Source: Gilliamella apicola
Lineage (GTDB): Bacteria > Pseudomonadota > Gammaproteobacteria > Enterobacterales > Orbaceae
Length of the DNA: 64,000 nucleotides
NCBI RefSeq assembly: GCF_000599985.1
Contig: NZ_CP007445.1
Span: 3,075,413-3,139,412 of the forward strand
Direction: 5' to 3'
Numbering within the stretch: position 1 is the first letter of the stretch; every line of letters starts with the position of its first letter. The position numbers were made by a program, and so were the translations under genes. Shown one piece after another: positions 28,843-38,852 of the stretch. The notes below the pieces were generated by a model. That model was not told where the DNA came from and did not search any database. It saw nothing but the letters and a program-made list of their open reading frames with translations.

Positions 28843-28968
28843 AAAGAACGTTGATAAGCAAGGGTTAAACAAAAAATTAATATTATAAATGCTGATAGAA
28901 TAGTTAAAGTTAATCCAACCGTTTTATACAAATAAATTTAAAAAAATAATCAATATAATTAAGATTAA

Positions 28969-29000
28969 CAATCCTTCTATTTTTTAGAATGGAAGGATTG
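28969..29000 (-). terminator. Terminator of yagU
   Basis: CAATCCTTC...GAAGGATTG arms enclose an A/T-rich centre that can extend the stem. It begins 13 bases after the yagU stop in the minus direction and a T-rich stretch follows. Confidence 0.6.
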
Positions 29001-29013
29001 CAAAATAAGTCAA

Positions 29014-29565
29014 TTATTTATGCCACTCTCCATAAATTGGTCTTGAAAAATGGGCAAGTACAGCAATCATACAGATTTCAATGGAGACGCCCCAATAAAT
29101 ATGACCTAAAATTTCACTCCATAATTCATAGCCATTTAAATTCCATAACCAGCCAACGGTACCTTCTGGATCATAAGCTGGATGACGGAAGCCTAACAAT
29201 GGAATAAAAAAGCCATGCATAACAACCGTAATAATCAACCCATAAAAGGCACCATACCAAAGTCGAATTTTATTCCAAAAAAAGGCAATAAATACATAAA
29301 CAAATGCAAATGCAAAACTAAATAGCCAGTGATAAAGTGTCACAGCACCTAAAACATTTGCTCCTTGATAAATATAATCAAGGGAATGGGAATTAATACC
29401 TAACCAACCAAGCCAAGCATCAATATGTGCTGCTGGCGGCGAAATTTCACCGGGAACACGAGGTGGCATATTCACTTCCGATCCCCACTTGACTAATGAA
29501 CTAATAAAACCACCAATGAGTGTAGTCCAAATGATAATTTTACGATTTATTTTATTTCCAAACAT
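29014..29565 (-). CDS. yagU: YagU-family inner membrane protein (DUF1440)
   Basis: The 183 residues resemble E. coli YagU: an N-terminal segment with GGFISSLVKWGSEVNMPPR, three further hydrophobic helices, the LWYGAFYGLI block, and the SEILGHIYWGVSIEI C-terminal helix. YagU is an inner-membrane protein linked to acid resistance in E. coli; its biochemical role is not known. It is a single gene with its own terminator. Confidence 0.75.
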   Translation of the reverse strand: MFGNKINRKIIIWTTLIGGFISSLVKWGSEVNMPPRVPGEISPPAAHIDAWLGWLGINSHSLDYIYQGANVLGAVTLYHWLFSFAFAFVYVFIAFFWNKIRLWYGAFYGLIITVVMHGFFIPLLGFRHPAYDPEGTVGWLWNLNGYELWSEILGHIYWGVSIEICMIAVLAHFSRPIYGEWHK

Positions 29566-29857
29566 TTGAGTGATTCCTTACTATATTTAATAGATTTTTA
29601 AATGAGAATACACAATAAATTAGTTAAAATAAGTTTTACTTAAGACTTGCAGGATACGTTTTAGAAATTTTTATTTAAAACAGATAATTGCGTTTTGTTA
29701 TAATTATTGAGAAATGAAACCATATTTATTCAATCATAACAGGTATAGCTATACCAATATATAAACTGAATTAGGATAAATAATATACACTTTTAAATCT
29801 AAATAATACACATCACCTCAATTATAATTTTTAAAAGAATAAAATAATTATTTTTAA
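29566..29857. other. Intergenic region between yagU and mntH
   Basis: A/T-rich DNA carrying the yagU promoter (not resolved) and, at 29742-29755, a perfect 14-base palindrome GGTATAG-CTATACC of the kind bound by small dimeric regulators. The mntH control region begins at 29858. No gene or known RNA was recognised. Confidence 0.4.
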
Positions 29858-29887
29858 TTGATAATGATTCTCATTATCAACTATAAT
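29858..29887 (+). promoter_or_regulatory. mntH promoter overlapped by a Fur box
   Basis: TTGATA (29858-29863) and TATAAT (29882-29887) are 18 bases apart. Between them, GATAATGATTCTCATTATC (29860-29878) matches the 19-base Fur consensus at 17 positions. Fe-Fur binding would block the promoter, so mntH should be induced under iron limitation. Confidence 0.88.
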
Positions 29888-29915
29888 ACCACTATATTAA
29901 TTTAGAGGTTTAATT

Positions 29916-31268
29916 ATGTTAAAAATATCCACAGTAAGTTTAGAAGAGATCAATAATACGGTTTATATTCCCGATCCTAATGCAAGTTTTCTTCGAAAAC
30001 TGTGGGCTTTTTCTGGTCCGGGTGCTTTAGTTGCTGTTGGTTATATGGATCCAGGCAACTGGATCACGTCCATTCAAGGTGGTGCACTTTATAGCTATTT
30101 ATTACTATCCGTAATACTCATTTCTAGCCTAATTGCAATGCTCCTTCAAGCAATGTGTGTGAAAATAGGTGTAGTAACGGGTATGGATCTTGCCCAAGCC
30201 ACAAAATCAATGGTCGGTAAAAAAATATCTTTTTGTTTGTGGATATCGACTGAATTAGCAATTATTGCCACAGAAATTGCCGAAGTCATTGGTAGTGCAG
30301 TAGCCTTAAATCTATTATTTGATATTCCATTATTAATTGGTGTGCTATTAACCGTTTTTGACGTGGTTATCCTTTTAATTTTAATGAAGTTTGGTTTTAG
30401 AAAAATAGAAGCTATCGTCTTTTGTTTAATTGCGACAATATTTATTATCTTCGCTTATGAAGTTTTAAGAGCCTCTCCTGAACTTAGTGATATCATAAAT
30501 GGTTTTATTCCTAGAACTGATATTTTTACTGCCTCAATCAAAGGACATGATTCCGCATTAGTGATTGCACTTGGTATTGTGGGTGCAACCGTTATGCCAC
30601 ATAACTTGTATCTGCATTCGTCTATTGTTCAAACTAGAAAATATGATAGGCAAAACAGAACAAGCCTAAAAGATGCAATTAAATATGCAACGATCGATTC
30701 CAATATACAATTGTCATTTTCATTTATCATAAATTGTTTATTATTAATTCTTGGGGCCGCACTTTTTTATGGCAATGATCCCGACAATCTTGGTCGATTT
30801 ACCCAACTTTATGATGCATTGAAAGATCCACATATGGTTGGTCCTGTGGCAAGTTCAATTATGGCAACTTTATTTGCTGTTGCTTTACTCGCATCGGGTC
30901 AAAACGCAACAATCACAGGTACCCTGACAGGGCAAATAGTCATGGAAGGATTTATTCATTTATCTATTCCGCTCTGGGCTAGACGAATAATCAGTCGAGG
31001 ATTGGCAGTTACTCCTGTGATTTTATGTATTTATATCTGGGGAGATAAAGAAAATATTGTTGAGAATTTATTAATCTATACTCAAGTCTTTTTAAGCATT
31101 GCCTTACCAATTTCAATGATTCCTTTAATTTTAGTCACCTCAAATAAAAAAATCATGAAAGAGTTTGTGAATTGTAAGTTAACCATTATTTTAGGTTGGA
31201 TAGCGACGATTTCGCTTATTATTTTAAATCTACAATTAATTTATGAAGTGATTAGTTCATTGTATTAG
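29916..31268 (+). CDS. mntH: Nramp-family divalent metal (Mn2+/Fe2+) transporter
   Basis: MntH imports Mn2+ and Fe2+ with protons. The 450 residues show about eleven membrane helices, with the metal-binding DPGN in helix 1 (45-48) and the helix 6 motif [14 protein letters not shown] polar N-terminal stretch of about 30 residues precedes the first helix. Control by Fur is suggested by the box overlapping its promoter. It is monocistronic, with a hairpin at 31283-31320. Confidence 0.94.
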   Translation: MLKISTVSLEEINNTVYIPDPNASFLRKLWAFSGPGALVAVGYMDPGNWITSIQGGALYSYLLLSVILISSLIAMLLQAMCVKIGVVTGMDLAQATKSMVGKKISFCLWISTELAIIATEIAEVIGSAVALNLLFDIPLLIGVLLTVFDVVILLILMKFGFRKIEAIVFCLIATIFIIFAYEVLRASPELSDIINGFIPRTDIFTASIKGHDSALVIALGIVGATVMPHNLYLHSSIVQTRKYDRQNRTSLKDAIKYATIDSNIQLSFSFIINCLLLILGAALFYGNDPDNLGRFTQLYDALKDPHMVGPVASSIMATLFAVALLASGQNATITGTLTGQIVMEGFIHLSIPLWARRIISRGLAVTPVILCIYIWGDKENIVENLLIYTQVFLSIALPISMIPLILVTSNKKIMKEFVNCKLTIILGWIATISLIILNLQLIYEVISSLY

Positions 31269-31282
31269 TTAACTATCTTCCG

Positions 31283-31320
31283 AGCCATTGAGATTTTTCT
31301 GATCAATGGCTTGTTTAATT
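31283..31320 (+). terminator. Terminator of mntH
   Basis: AGCCATTGA and TCAATGGCT pair across a T-rich loop 15 bases after the mntH stop, followed by TGTTTAATTTCTTT. Confidence 0.65.
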
Positions 31321-31464
31321 TCTTTCTCCTTAATTATCATCCATTGTTATCTACTTGCTTATTTATTAAATGAGATAAATAAACATTGAAAACAAGATAA
31401 AATCTAGGTAACACAACAATTCCATCTGGTAGAACAAAACAAAATCATTATTTTATTTAAAAAA

Positions 31465-31480
31465 CTGTATTTATTTACAG
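31465..31480 (+). promoter_or_regulatory. LexA (SOS) box of recN
   Basis: CTGTATTTATTTACAG matches the SOS consensus CTGT-N8-ACAG exactly in both halves. It is 56 bases before the recN ATG. A TATACT hexamer at 31493-31498 is a plausible -10. Confidence 0.88.
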
Positions 31481-31535
31481 TGTTTTTGTTGATATACTCG
31501 TTTCAATTTTAATCAGCTGCATGTATTTAATTATT

Positions 31536-33197
31536 ATGATAACTCAACTTACTATTAATAATTTTGCTATTGTCGATCAGTTGTTAGTTGATTTTACAAC
31601 AGGGATGACCGCAATTACCGGAGAAACAGGAGCAGGGAAATCCATTGCAATTGATGCTCTAGGACTATGTTTAGGAAATCGTTCTGATGCCTCAGCCATC
31701 CGCAATGGGGCAAATCGGGTAGATATATCAGCAAGTTTTATACTTGATGACACACCCGCTGCATATGAGTGGTTAATAGAAAATCAACTTGATGAGGGTA
31801 ATGAATGCATCTTACGCCGCGTGATTAATCAAGATGGTCGTTCTAAAGCGTTCATCAATGGTCGAGCCGTGCCCATATCCCAACTTAAAGATATAGGGCA
31901 AATGCTTATTCAAATTCATGGACAACATGAACCTCAACGGCTTTTACGCAGTGACTATCAGCAACTACTGTTGAATCATTATATGAATGAACCAACACTA
32001 CTTGCACAAATGCACCAAGCTCATAAAAATTGGAAAACTGCTTGCCAAGCTTATCAGCAATATGAAACCACACGACAAGACCGTGAAGCACATCTGCAAC
32101 TTTTACAATATCAATTAAAAGAATTAAACGAATTTTCGCCGATTGAAGGTGAGTACCAACAAATTGATGAAGAATATAAACGACTATCAAACAGTGAACA
32201 GTTGATTAACCTCAGCCAACAGTCAATCATGATATTAGATGAGGCTGATGAATATAATGTTAGCAATTTACTTAGCAGTGTTAAAAACAGTGTGCAAGAA
32301 TTATCCGAGCTCGATCCAACGTTAAATAATATTCTTAACATGCTGGAAGAAGCAGCCATTCAAATAAAAGAAGCCAGTTATGAACTTCGTCACTACAGTG
32401 AGAGTTTAGAGATTGATCCAGCGCGGGTCATGCAACTTGAGCAACGATTATCTAAGCAAATTGCATTAGCACGCAAACATCATATTGCACCAGAAGCATT
32501 GCCTGAATTACATCATAATTTACTTAATGAATTTAAACAGATTAATCAACAAGATGAACAAGGCGAACAGTTAAAAGCAGACATTAGCAAATATCATCAA
32601 ATTGCCCTAGAACTTGCCACTAAATTACACCAAAAACGAGTAACGGTAAGTAAAACATTAGCTAAGAAAGTAACAACAATTATGCATGAACTTTCTATGC
32701 CAAATGGGCAATTGAGTATCGATATCACTTTTGACGAAAATCGATTAAATGAAAGTGGAGCAGATCAAGTTACCTTTTTAGTTAGCACCAATGCAGGGCA
32801 AATTTTACAACCGCTGGCTAAAGTTGCATCCGGTGGTGAATTGTCACGTATTGCCTTAGCAATTCAGGTACTAACAGCGCAAAAAATGGATACTCCAGCG
32901 TTAATTTTTGATGAAATTGATGTGGGTATCAGTGGACCAACTGCCGCTAAAGTCGGACAGCTATTAAGGCAACTTGGAGAATCAACACAAGTTATTACCG
33001 TAACACATTTACCGCAAGTTGCTGGACAAGCTAATCAACATTACTTTGTGAGTAAACAGACGAGTGGCAAACAAACCACAACAGATATGCAAAGATTAGA
33101 TAAAAATGGACGTTTAAATGAGCTTGCTCGGTTATTAGGTGGGGATAAAATTACCGATGCAACACTTGCCAATGCGAAAGAGTTACTTATTATCTAA
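31536..33197 (+). CDS. recN: DNA repair protein RecN
   Basis: RecN is an SMC-like ATPase that acts in double-strand break repair. The 553 residues have an N-terminal Walker A (GETGAGKSIAIDALG near 35), a long coiled coil (about 150-370), and the C-terminal signature KVASGGELSRIALAIQ and Walker B ALIFDEIDVGISG. The frame runs to ATG 31521, but ATG 31536 aligns with the E. coli start (M-x-Q-L-T-I-x-N-F-A-I-V). An SOS box lies upstream. In E. coli recN follows nadK; here it precedes coaBC-dut-slmA. Confidence 0.96.
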   Translation: MITQLTINNFAIVDQLLVDFTTGMTAITGETGAGKSIAIDALGLCLGNRSDASAIRNGANRVDISASFILDDTPAAYEWLIENQLDEGNECILRRVINQDGRSKAFINGRAVPISQLKDIGQMLIQIHGQHEPQRLLRSDYQQLLLNHYMNEPTLLAQMHQAHKNWKTACQAYQQYETTRQDREAHLQLLQYQLKELNEFSPIEGEYQQIDEEYKRLSNSEQLINLSQQSIMILDEADEYNVSNLLSSVKNSVQELSELDPTLNNILNMLEEAAIQIKEASYELRHYSESLEIDPARVMQLEQRLSKQIALARKHHIAPEALPELHHNLLNEFKQINQQDEQGEQLKADISKYHQIALELATKLHQKRVTVSKTLAKKVTTIMHELSMPNGQLSIDITFDENRLNESGADQVTFLVSTNAGQILQPLAKVASGGELSRIALAIQVLTAQKMDTPALIFDEIDVGISGPTAAKVGQLLRQLGESTQVITVTHLPQVAGQANQHYFVSKQTSGKQTTTDMQRLDKNGRLNELARLLGGDKITDATLANAKELLII

Positions 33198-33250
33198 TTT
33201 AATTATGGTAATATAACGCCTTTAATTTTGGATGGGAGAATAGCGAGATC

Positions 33251-34477
33251 ATGAGTCTATCTGGTAAACATATTTTATTAGGGATAACTGGTGGCATTGC
33301 TGCTTATAAATGTCCTGATCTTGTCCGTCATTTAAAAAAAGCTGGGGCACAAGTACATGTCGTACTGACTGATTCGGCAAGTCACTTTGTCACACCAATG
33401 ACACTGCAAGCGGTTTCTGGAAATCGGGTATCCAATGATCTATTTGATCCATCAGCAGAACTGTCTATGAGCCATATTGAATTGGCAAAATGGGCTGATT
33501 TAGTATTAATTGCTCCCGCGACAGCAAATATTATCGCTAAAATGGCTAACGGCATTGCAGATGATTTATTATCAACGCTCTGTTTAGCAACACCTGCCCC
33601 AATAGTCATCGCTCCAGCCATGAATCAGCAAATGTATAAAGCTGCTGCGACACAGCATAACTTATCAATACTAAAATCTAGAAATACCTTAATTTTAGGG
33701 CCTGATAGTGGCTTTCAAGCTTGTGGTGATGTTGGCCCCGGCCGTATGCTTGAACCACAAACGATTGTGGAAAAAATTGAGAATTATTTTTCCACAACAT
33801 CAACACTTACTGGGATCTCAATAACGGTTACTGCGGGTCCAACCATTGAAGAAATCGATCCTGTACGTTATATTAGCAACTACAGCTCAGGTAAAATGGG
33901 CTTTGCTATTGCCAAAGCTGCAGCTCAAATGGGTGCAAAAGTGACCTTAATTAGTGGTCCTGTTCATCTAGATACACCAAATAATGTCAATCGTATTGAT
34001 GTAAAAAGTGCTAAACAGATGTATGAAGCAGCATTAAGTCATGCCCAAGAATCAACAATTTTTATCGCTTGTGCCGCGGTTGCAGACTATCATGCTAAAA
34101 CAATTGCTCCCCAAAAAATCAAAAAAACTGATGATAATGATGAATTAGTCATAAAGTTAGTTAAAAATCCTGATATTGTTGCAAGCGTAGCGGCATTAAA
34201 GAGCCATCGCCCTTTTGTTGTCGGATTTGCCGCTGAAACGAATAATATGAAAGATTATGCACTGAAAAAATTAACGACAAAAAACTTAGATTTAATCTGT
34301 GCTAATGATGTTTCAGACCAAACAATCGGGTTTAATTCTGAACAAAATGCATTAACTCTTTATTGGCAAAATGGTGAGCAAACGTTACCATTAAGCAGTA
34401 AACAACAATTAGCGTCACAGTTACTTGAAGCAGTTATAACACGATATAAAGCGAGTCATGATGAAAAGAAAAATTGA
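33251..34477 (+). CDS. coaBC: Bifunctional phosphopantothenoylcysteine decarboxylase/phosphopantothenate-cysteine ligase
   Basis: CoaBC performs two consecutive steps of coenzyme A synthesis. The N-terminal FMN decarboxylase domain (about 1-180) shows [15 protein letters not shown], the PAMN block and the [13 protein letters not shown] flap; the C-terminal ligase domain (about 185-400) shows [24 protein letters not shown] and the KIKK block. The 408 residues are full length. It overlaps dut by 20 bases in the coaBC-dut-slmA order found in E. coli. Confidence 0.96.
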   Translation: MSLSGKHILLGITGGIAAYKCPDLVRHLKKAGAQVHVVLTDSASHFVTPMTLQAVSGNRVSNDLFDPSAELSMSHIELAKWADLVLIAPATANIIAKMANGIADDLLSTLCLATPAPIVIAPAMNQQMYKAAATQHNLSILKSRNTLILGPDSGFQACGDVGPGRMLEPQTIVEKIENYFSTTSTLTGISITVTAGPTIEEIDPVRYISNYSSGKMGFAIAKAAAQMGAKVTLISGPVHLDTPNNVNRIDVKSAKQMYEAALSHAQESTIFIACAAVADYHAKTIAPQKIKKTDDNDELVIKLVKNPDIVASVAALKSHRPFVVGFAAETNNMKDYALKKLTTKNLDLICANDVSDQTIGFNSEQNALTLYWQNGEQTLPLSSKQQLASQLLEAVITRYKASHDEKKN

Positions 34478-34919
34478 TATTAAAGTATTAGACAAACGTT
34501 TAGGTAATGAATTTCCACTGCCAACGTATGCAACTGAAGGATCCGCTGGTATTGATTTACGTGCTATGTTTGATAAAACTACCGAAATTAAACCAGGTGA
34601 AACCATTTTAACCCCAACAGGTTTATCAATGCATATTGCCGATCCTAACTTAGCTGCATTGGTACTGCCTCGTTCTGGCTTGGGCTCAAAAAATGGTATT
34701 GTGCTTGGTAATTTAGTTGGTCTAATTGATTCAGATTATCAAGGCCAATTGTTCGTTCCTGTTTGGAACCGCAGCCAGACACCTTTTGTTATTGAAGCAG
34801 GCGATCGTATTGCCCAATTAATTATCGTACCTGTTGTGCAAGCAGAATTTAATATTGTTGATGAATTTACTGAGTCAGCTCGTGGTGAAGGTGGATTTGG
34901 GCATTCGGGTAAAAAATGA
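34458..34919 (+). CDS. dut: Deoxyuridine 5'-triphosphate nucleotidohydrolase (dUTPase)
   Basis: dUTPase cuts dUTP to dUMP, keeping uracil out of DNA and feeding dTMP synthesis. The 153 residues carry the five trimeric dUTPase motifs: [35 protein letters not shown], and the glycine-rich [10 protein letters not shown] tail. Tandem ATGs at 34458 and 34461 both suit. It overlaps coaBC upstream, and its TGA overlaps the slmA ATG (ATGA). Confidence 0.96.
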   Translation: MMKRKIDIKVLDKRLGNEFPLPTYATEGSAGIDLRAMFDKTTEIKPGETILTPTGLSMHIADPNLAALVLPRSGLGSKNGIVLGNLVGLIDSDYQGQLFVPVWNRSQTPFVIEAGDRIAQLIIVPVVQAEFNIVDEFTESARGEGGFGHSGKK

Positions 34920-35509
34920 TTGTGAACAATAAAAATAAAAATCGCAAAGAAGATATCTTACAAGCATTAGCAACAATGCTTGAATCCAATGAAGGTACTC
35001 AGCGAATAACTACCGCCAAATTAGCAGCTACGGTAGGTGTTTCTGAAGCGGCTCTTTATAGACATTTCCCAAGTAAAACAAAAATGTTTGAAAGTTTAAT
35101 TGTTTATATTGAAGATATCTTATTATCTCGCATTAATATAATTATGAAAGATGAGCAAAACACCTTAGCTCGTCTAAAACTTATTCTGGCATTAATTTTA
35201 GGTTTTTCTGAAAAAAACCCGGGATTAACCAGAATTATGACAGGTCATGCATTGATGTTTGAGCAAGAACAGTTGCAAGAACGCATAAGTCAACTCTTTG
35301 AGCGAATCGAAACGCAGATAAAACAAGTTATACGAGAAAGAAAGCTTCGTGAAGGTGTTGCTTTTATCACTGATGAACGGATTTTAGCTAGCCAATTACT
35401 TGCTTTTTGTGAAGGTATGATGGTGCGTTATTCTCGTTCAGGTTTTAAATATCTACCTACAACTAATTTTGATACTCGCTGGACATTATTAGCTAAACAG
35501 CTCGTTTGA
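34916..35509 (+). CDS. slmA: Nucleoid occlusion factor SlmA
   Basis: SlmA is a TetR-fold DNA-binding protein that, bound to its chromosomal sites, blocks FtsZ ring assembly over the nucleoid. The N-terminal helix-turn-helix (about 31-55, [21 protein letters not shown]) and the C-terminal dimerisation region with [13 protein letters not shown] match E. coli SlmA (198 aa). It overlaps dut by four bases. pyrE, next in E. coli, is replaced here by mscS. Confidence 0.94.
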   Translation: MIVNNKNKNRKEDILQALATMLESNEGTQRITTAKLAATVGVSEAALYRHFPSKTKMFESLIVYIEDILLSRINIIMKDEQNTLARLKLILALILGFSEKNPGLTRIMTGHALMFEQEQLQERISQLFERIETQIKQVIRERKLREGVAFITDERILASQLLAFCEGMMVRYSRSGFKYLPTTNFDTRWTLLAKQLV

Positions 35510-35569
35510 TCTATTTTATTGCAAGATATTTTCACCTAATGCCTATTACCAATTGATAAGGATAATTAA

Positions 35570-36406
35570 ATGAATTTTGAAGATCTAATCAATAATGCCA
35601 TTTCTATTATTGAAAAATATGATGGTGTAGTACTTAGTTATATTGCTCATTTTTGCTTTGCCATTCTTATTTTTATCCTTGGACGAGCTATTGCTAGATT
35701 TGTCGCACGTCAACTTAGAAAAATATTAACAAATCGTAATGTTGATCCAACAGTAGTTAAATTTGTAAGTTCTTTATCCTATTATGCCATTATTGTAATG
35801 ACACTTGTGGCTGTGTTAGGGCAACTTGGCGTACAAACTGCATCAATTGTTGCCATTATTGGTGCTGCAGGTTTAGCTGTCGGTTTGGCATTACAAGGTT
35901 CACTGTCTAACTTTGCTGCTGGGGTTATTCTAATTATTTTCCGTCCGTTCAAAGTGGGTGAAACCGTGATTATTAATAACCAAAAAGGGGTTATTGATTC
36001 GATTCAAATTTTTTCAACATCTATCGTTACGCCAACCAACGAATTAGTAGTAATACCCAATAGTCAGGTAGTCGGCGCCAATATTATTAACTATACCAGA
36101 TTACCAGAAAGACGATTAGATCTAGTTGTTAATGTTGGGTATGATTCTGACATTCGAAAAGTTTATGAAGTTTTAAAACAAGCCGTTGACAAAACTAGCA
36201 ATATTTTAACAAATAAAGAGCCGACTATTCGCTTAGATCAGTTAGATGCTTCATCAATGAATTTCAATGTTTTAGTTTGGACAACAAATGCCAATTACGG
36301 ACCGGTTAAAGCTGAATTACTGGAAAATATTAAAAATGGATTAACCGAGAATGGTATTAATATTCCATACCCAACTATGGATGTAAATCTAAACACCCAG
36401 TCATAA
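35570..36406 (+). CDS. mscS: Small-conductance mechanosensitive channel MscS
   Basis: MscS opens under membrane tension to release solutes on osmotic downshock. The 278 residues have three membrane helices, the third being the pore helix with the G/A-rich IGAAGLAVGLALQGSLSNFAAG pattern, followed by the beta domain (FRPFKVGETVIINNQKGVID) and the alpha/beta vestibule. Length and order match E. coli MscS (286 aa). A strong hairpin follows. Confidence 0.94.
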   Translation: MNFEDLINNAISIIEKYDGVVLSYIAHFCFAILIFILGRAIARFVARQLRKILTNRNVDPTVVKFVSSLSYYAIIVMTLVAVLGQLGVQTASIVAIIGAAGLAVGLALQGSLSNFAAGVILIIFRPFKVGETVIINNQKGVIDSIQIFSTSIVTPTNELVVIPNSQVVGANIINYTRLPERRLDLVVNVGYDSDIRKVYEVLKQAVDKTSNILTNKEPTIRLDQLDASSMNFNVLVWTTNANYGPVKAELLENIKNGLTENGINIPYPTMDVNLNTQS

Positions 36407-36418
36407 TCTTCAATTGAT

Positions 36419-36448
36419 GTATTCCGTTGTTAATCAGCAACGGAATAC
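36419..36448. terminator. Bidirectional terminator between mscS and cysE
   Basis: GTATTCCGTTG and CAACGGAATAC are perfectly paired 11-base arms around an eight-base loop, in the gap between the two convergent genes. Confidence 0.75.
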
Positions 36449-36464
36449 AAATTTCCTTATAAAA

Positions 36465-37259
36465 CTAAATATCTTGATCCATATTTAATGCAGGTTTATC
36501 ACAGTCAGGGCAACCAACAATTTTGGCAGGAACGCCTGCAACCGTTGTATGTTTCGGTACAGGTTCCAAAACGACTGAGCCGGCACCAATTTTAGCCCCT
36601 TTTCCAATTTCAATATTACCTAAAATAGTCGAATGGGCGCCAATCATCACCCCTTCACGAATTTTAGGATGACGATCACCGTTTTCTTTGCCCGTACCGC
36701 CTAACGTCACTGATTGTAAAATAGAAACATCATTTTCAATAACAACAGTTTCACCAATGACAATACCCGTTGCATGATCAAACATTACCCCACAGCCAAT
36801 CTTAGCTGCAGGGTGAATATCAACGCCAAACACTATTGCAATCTGACTTTGCAAAAAAATCGCCAAAGACTTGCGATTTTGCCGCCAAAGCCAATGTGCG
36901 ATTCGATAAGCTTGTAATGATAAAAAGCCTTTATAATAAAGAAGTGGAGTTGAGTAATGATTGGTCGCGGGATCACGAATATAAACAGCAATAATATCAC
37001 TTATTGCTGACTTAATAATATTTTCATCCGCTTGATAGGCTTGCCGAGCAATTTCACGAATTTCAATAGCAGGCATAACCTGTGTCGCAAGCTTATTGGC
37101 TAAAATATAGCTTAAAGCACTGCCTAGGTTTTCATGATTGAGTAAAGTAGCATGGAAATAACTAGCAAGCATCGGTTCACTTTCGACCAATTTAGATGCT
37201 TCTTGCCGGATGGTTTGCCATAACAAATCAGGCTTAACAACTATTTTTGCATCGTTCAC
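36465..37259 (-). CDS. cysE: Serine O-acetyltransferase
   Basis: CysE makes O-acetylserine, the acceptor for sulfide in cysteine synthesis. The 264 residues have the N-terminal helical SATase domain (about 10-130) and the left-handed beta-helix with catalytic histidines in FDHATGIVIGET and GGTGKENGDRHPKI. The C-terminal tail ends in DQDI; the isoleucine end is the feature by which CysE docks into CysK. It is monocistronic. Confidence 0.95.
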   Translation of the reverse strand: MNDAKIVVKPDLLWQTIRQEASKLVESEPMLASYFHATLLNHENLGSALSYILANKLATQVMPAIEIREIARQAYQADENIIKSAISDIIAVYIRDPATNHYSTPLLYYKGFLSLQAYRIAHWLWRQNRKSLAIFLQSQIAIVFGVDIHPAAKIGCGVMFDHATGIVIGETVVIENDVSILQSVTLGGTGKENGDRHPKIREGVMIGAHSTILGNIEIGKGAKIGAGSVVLEPVPKHTTVAGVPAKIVGCPDCDKPALNMDQDI

Positions 37260-37345
37260 AACAAGTCCTTATATATTAAATAGCATTGCTAACATTGTTT
37301 CGCAAACTTATGCAGGAAGCAAGTTTTGTATTCATTTATCCTAAT

Positions 37346-37383
37346 TAAAAATCAAAATGGAAAGCAAATGTTCCCATTTTGAT
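37346..37383 (-). terminator. Terminator of cscB
   Basis: ATCAAAATGG and CCATTTTGAT form a 10-base stem, and on the minus strand a TTTTTAATT tract follows. It begins 34 bases after the cscB stop. Confidence 0.75.
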
Positions 37384-37416
37384 ACTAAATAATACGGCAT
37401 ACCAGACGTTTTGATA

Positions 37417-38652
37417 TTATGGTTGTTTGGTTTTTTTATCATCACTTAAAGTAAATATTGAGATTATCAAAATAAATAACACAATACTTGCCAATACATA
37501 AAATGTTGTTGAATAACCTGTGTTATCAAATAATTTACCCACTAACCATGATAAAACAATAACACCAACATTTGATGAAATATTAAAGCCGACTAAATAC
37601 AAAGTAGATGATAATCTTTCATCAAAATTACCTACCACGTATTTAAATACAGCTAAGATAAATAATGGTGTTTCAATTGCATGAAAGAGCTTAACTAACG
37701 AAATCAGATAAACATTGTCTAAGGTTGCTGATAATGAAATTCGGCAAATCATCACCATTGCAGCTACTAATAGTGATTTTTTTGCCCCTACTTTATTAAT
37801 AAAGAAAGGTGCCAAAATCATACAAGTTGCTTCTAAAAATACCTGGAACGAATTTAAATAACCATAGACTTGATAGCCATCCTCTGGTTTATCAAAAAAG
37901 CTGGTATAAAAATTTGGAAAAAGCTGCTGATCATAAATAGTATAAAAGCTGTTAGTACCGATGATAAAAAAGACAAATAACCAAAACTTTTTCATACCAA
38001 ATAGAGAAAGAATTTCACTCATCGTTGGGATGGTTGGTTTTTGTATTACTGCTTGTGCTTCGTTGTTTGTAGAAAGTACTTGTTTCGGTTTAAAAATTAA
38101 ATTGATAGTGAAATAGATAACCGCAACGCCAGATGCCATCCAAAAATTAATATGCGGGTCGATACCAAATAAAATACCCGCAACAAAAGTTGCAGCAGCA
38201 TAACCAAACGATCCCCAAAATCTTGCAGGACCAAATTCAAAACCAAACAATCGACTAATTCGCTCAATAAAAGAGTCAATCAAAGCACATCCAGAAATAA
38301 AGCCAGCACTTAATACTGGCGCACCAATACAGACACCTAACAAAAAATCATTTCGTAATAAAGGTTCATATACATAAATTAAAAACGGCCCAATCAGTAT
38401 CATAACAATGCTTTGAAAAGTAATTACTGCTTTGCCTATCTGTAATTTATCTTGAATAATGCCATAAAAAATCATAAAAAACATAGCAGCAGCAGAGTTA
38501 GCGGCATAAACAATACCAAGCTGCTCACCAGATAAGCCAATTTTACTTTTTAACCAAATAGCATAAAAAGACCACCAGAGTGACCAAGCGGCATAGAAGG
38601 TAATAAGATAACCTGACGAGAACCAATAATTTCTATTTTGCATCATATTCAT
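37417..38652 (-). CDS. cscB: Sucrose permease CscB (LacY-type MFS proton symporter)
   Basis: The protein has twelve membrane helices and aligns along its length with E. coli CscB: AAWSLWWSFYAIWLKSKIGLSG, MIFYGIIQDKL, FLIYVYEPLL, the GFEFGPARFWGSFGYA block, YDQQLFPNFY and YLNSFQVFLEA. It should import sucrose with protons. The open frame runs to 38691, but that part crosses two operator palindromes; ATG 38652, eight bases after AAGAG, is the likely start. The cscB-cscR-cscA-cscK genes form a sucrose locus with shared operators. Confidence 0.92.
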   Translation of the reverse strand: MNMMQNRNYWFSSGYLITFYAAWSLWWSFYAIWLKSKIGLSGEQLGIVYAANSAAAMFFMIFYGIIQDKLQIGKAVITFQSIVMILIGPFLIYVYEPLLRNDFLLGVCIGAPVLSAGFISGCALIDSFIERISRLFGFEFGPARFWGSFGYAAATFVAGILFGIDPHINFWMASGVAVIYFTINLIFKPKQVLSTNNEAQAVIQKPTIPTMSEILSLFGMKKFWLFVFFIIGTNSFYTIYDQQLFPNFYTSFFDKPEDGYQVYGYLNSFQVFLEATCMILAPFFINKVGAKKSLLVAAMVMICRISLSATLDNVYLISLVKLFHAIETPLFILAVFKYVVGNFDERLSSTLYLVGFNISSNVGVIVLSWLVGKLFDNTGYSTTFYVLASIVLFILIISIFTLSDDKKTKQP

Positions 38653-38678
38653 GTTTATTACTCTTATATTGTTGAAGT

Positions 38679-38703
38679 TTAACGTTAACATGTTAATGTT
38701 AAC
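38679..38703 (-). promoter_or_regulatory. Two CscR-type operators upstream of cscB
   Basis: TTAACGTTAA (38679-38688) and GTTAATGTTAAC (38692-38703) are palindromes centred 14 bases apart, just before cscB. The same GTTAACGTTAAC palindrome occurs twice in front of cscA and nowhere near other genes here, so the LacI-family regulator CscR is the natural ligand. Confidence 0.75.
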
Positions 38704-38750
38704 ATTATTGTCATATTTAACACGAAATAGATACTATCGATTATCATAAT

Positions 38751-38766
38751 TGTTACTTAGCTCACA
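38751..38766 (-). promoter_or_regulatory. CRP-type site in the cscB-cscR gap
   Basis: TGTTA-CTTAGC-TCACA matches the CRP consensus TGTGA-N6-TCACA at nine of ten positions. It is 55 bases upstream of the centre of the second cscB operator, a usual activator position. Confidence 0.55.
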
Positions 38767-38852
38767 CTTTTTATCATTAATTTTTGTGGTATCATCACAT
38801 ATAAGCAATGATTGATAACAATTATTATTAAATTGAGCAAAAGGATCTAACT

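Noticed and set aside
29566..29915. Manganese riboswitch before mntH
   Set aside because: No yybP-ykoY-like core; the Fur box overlapping the promoter explains control better.
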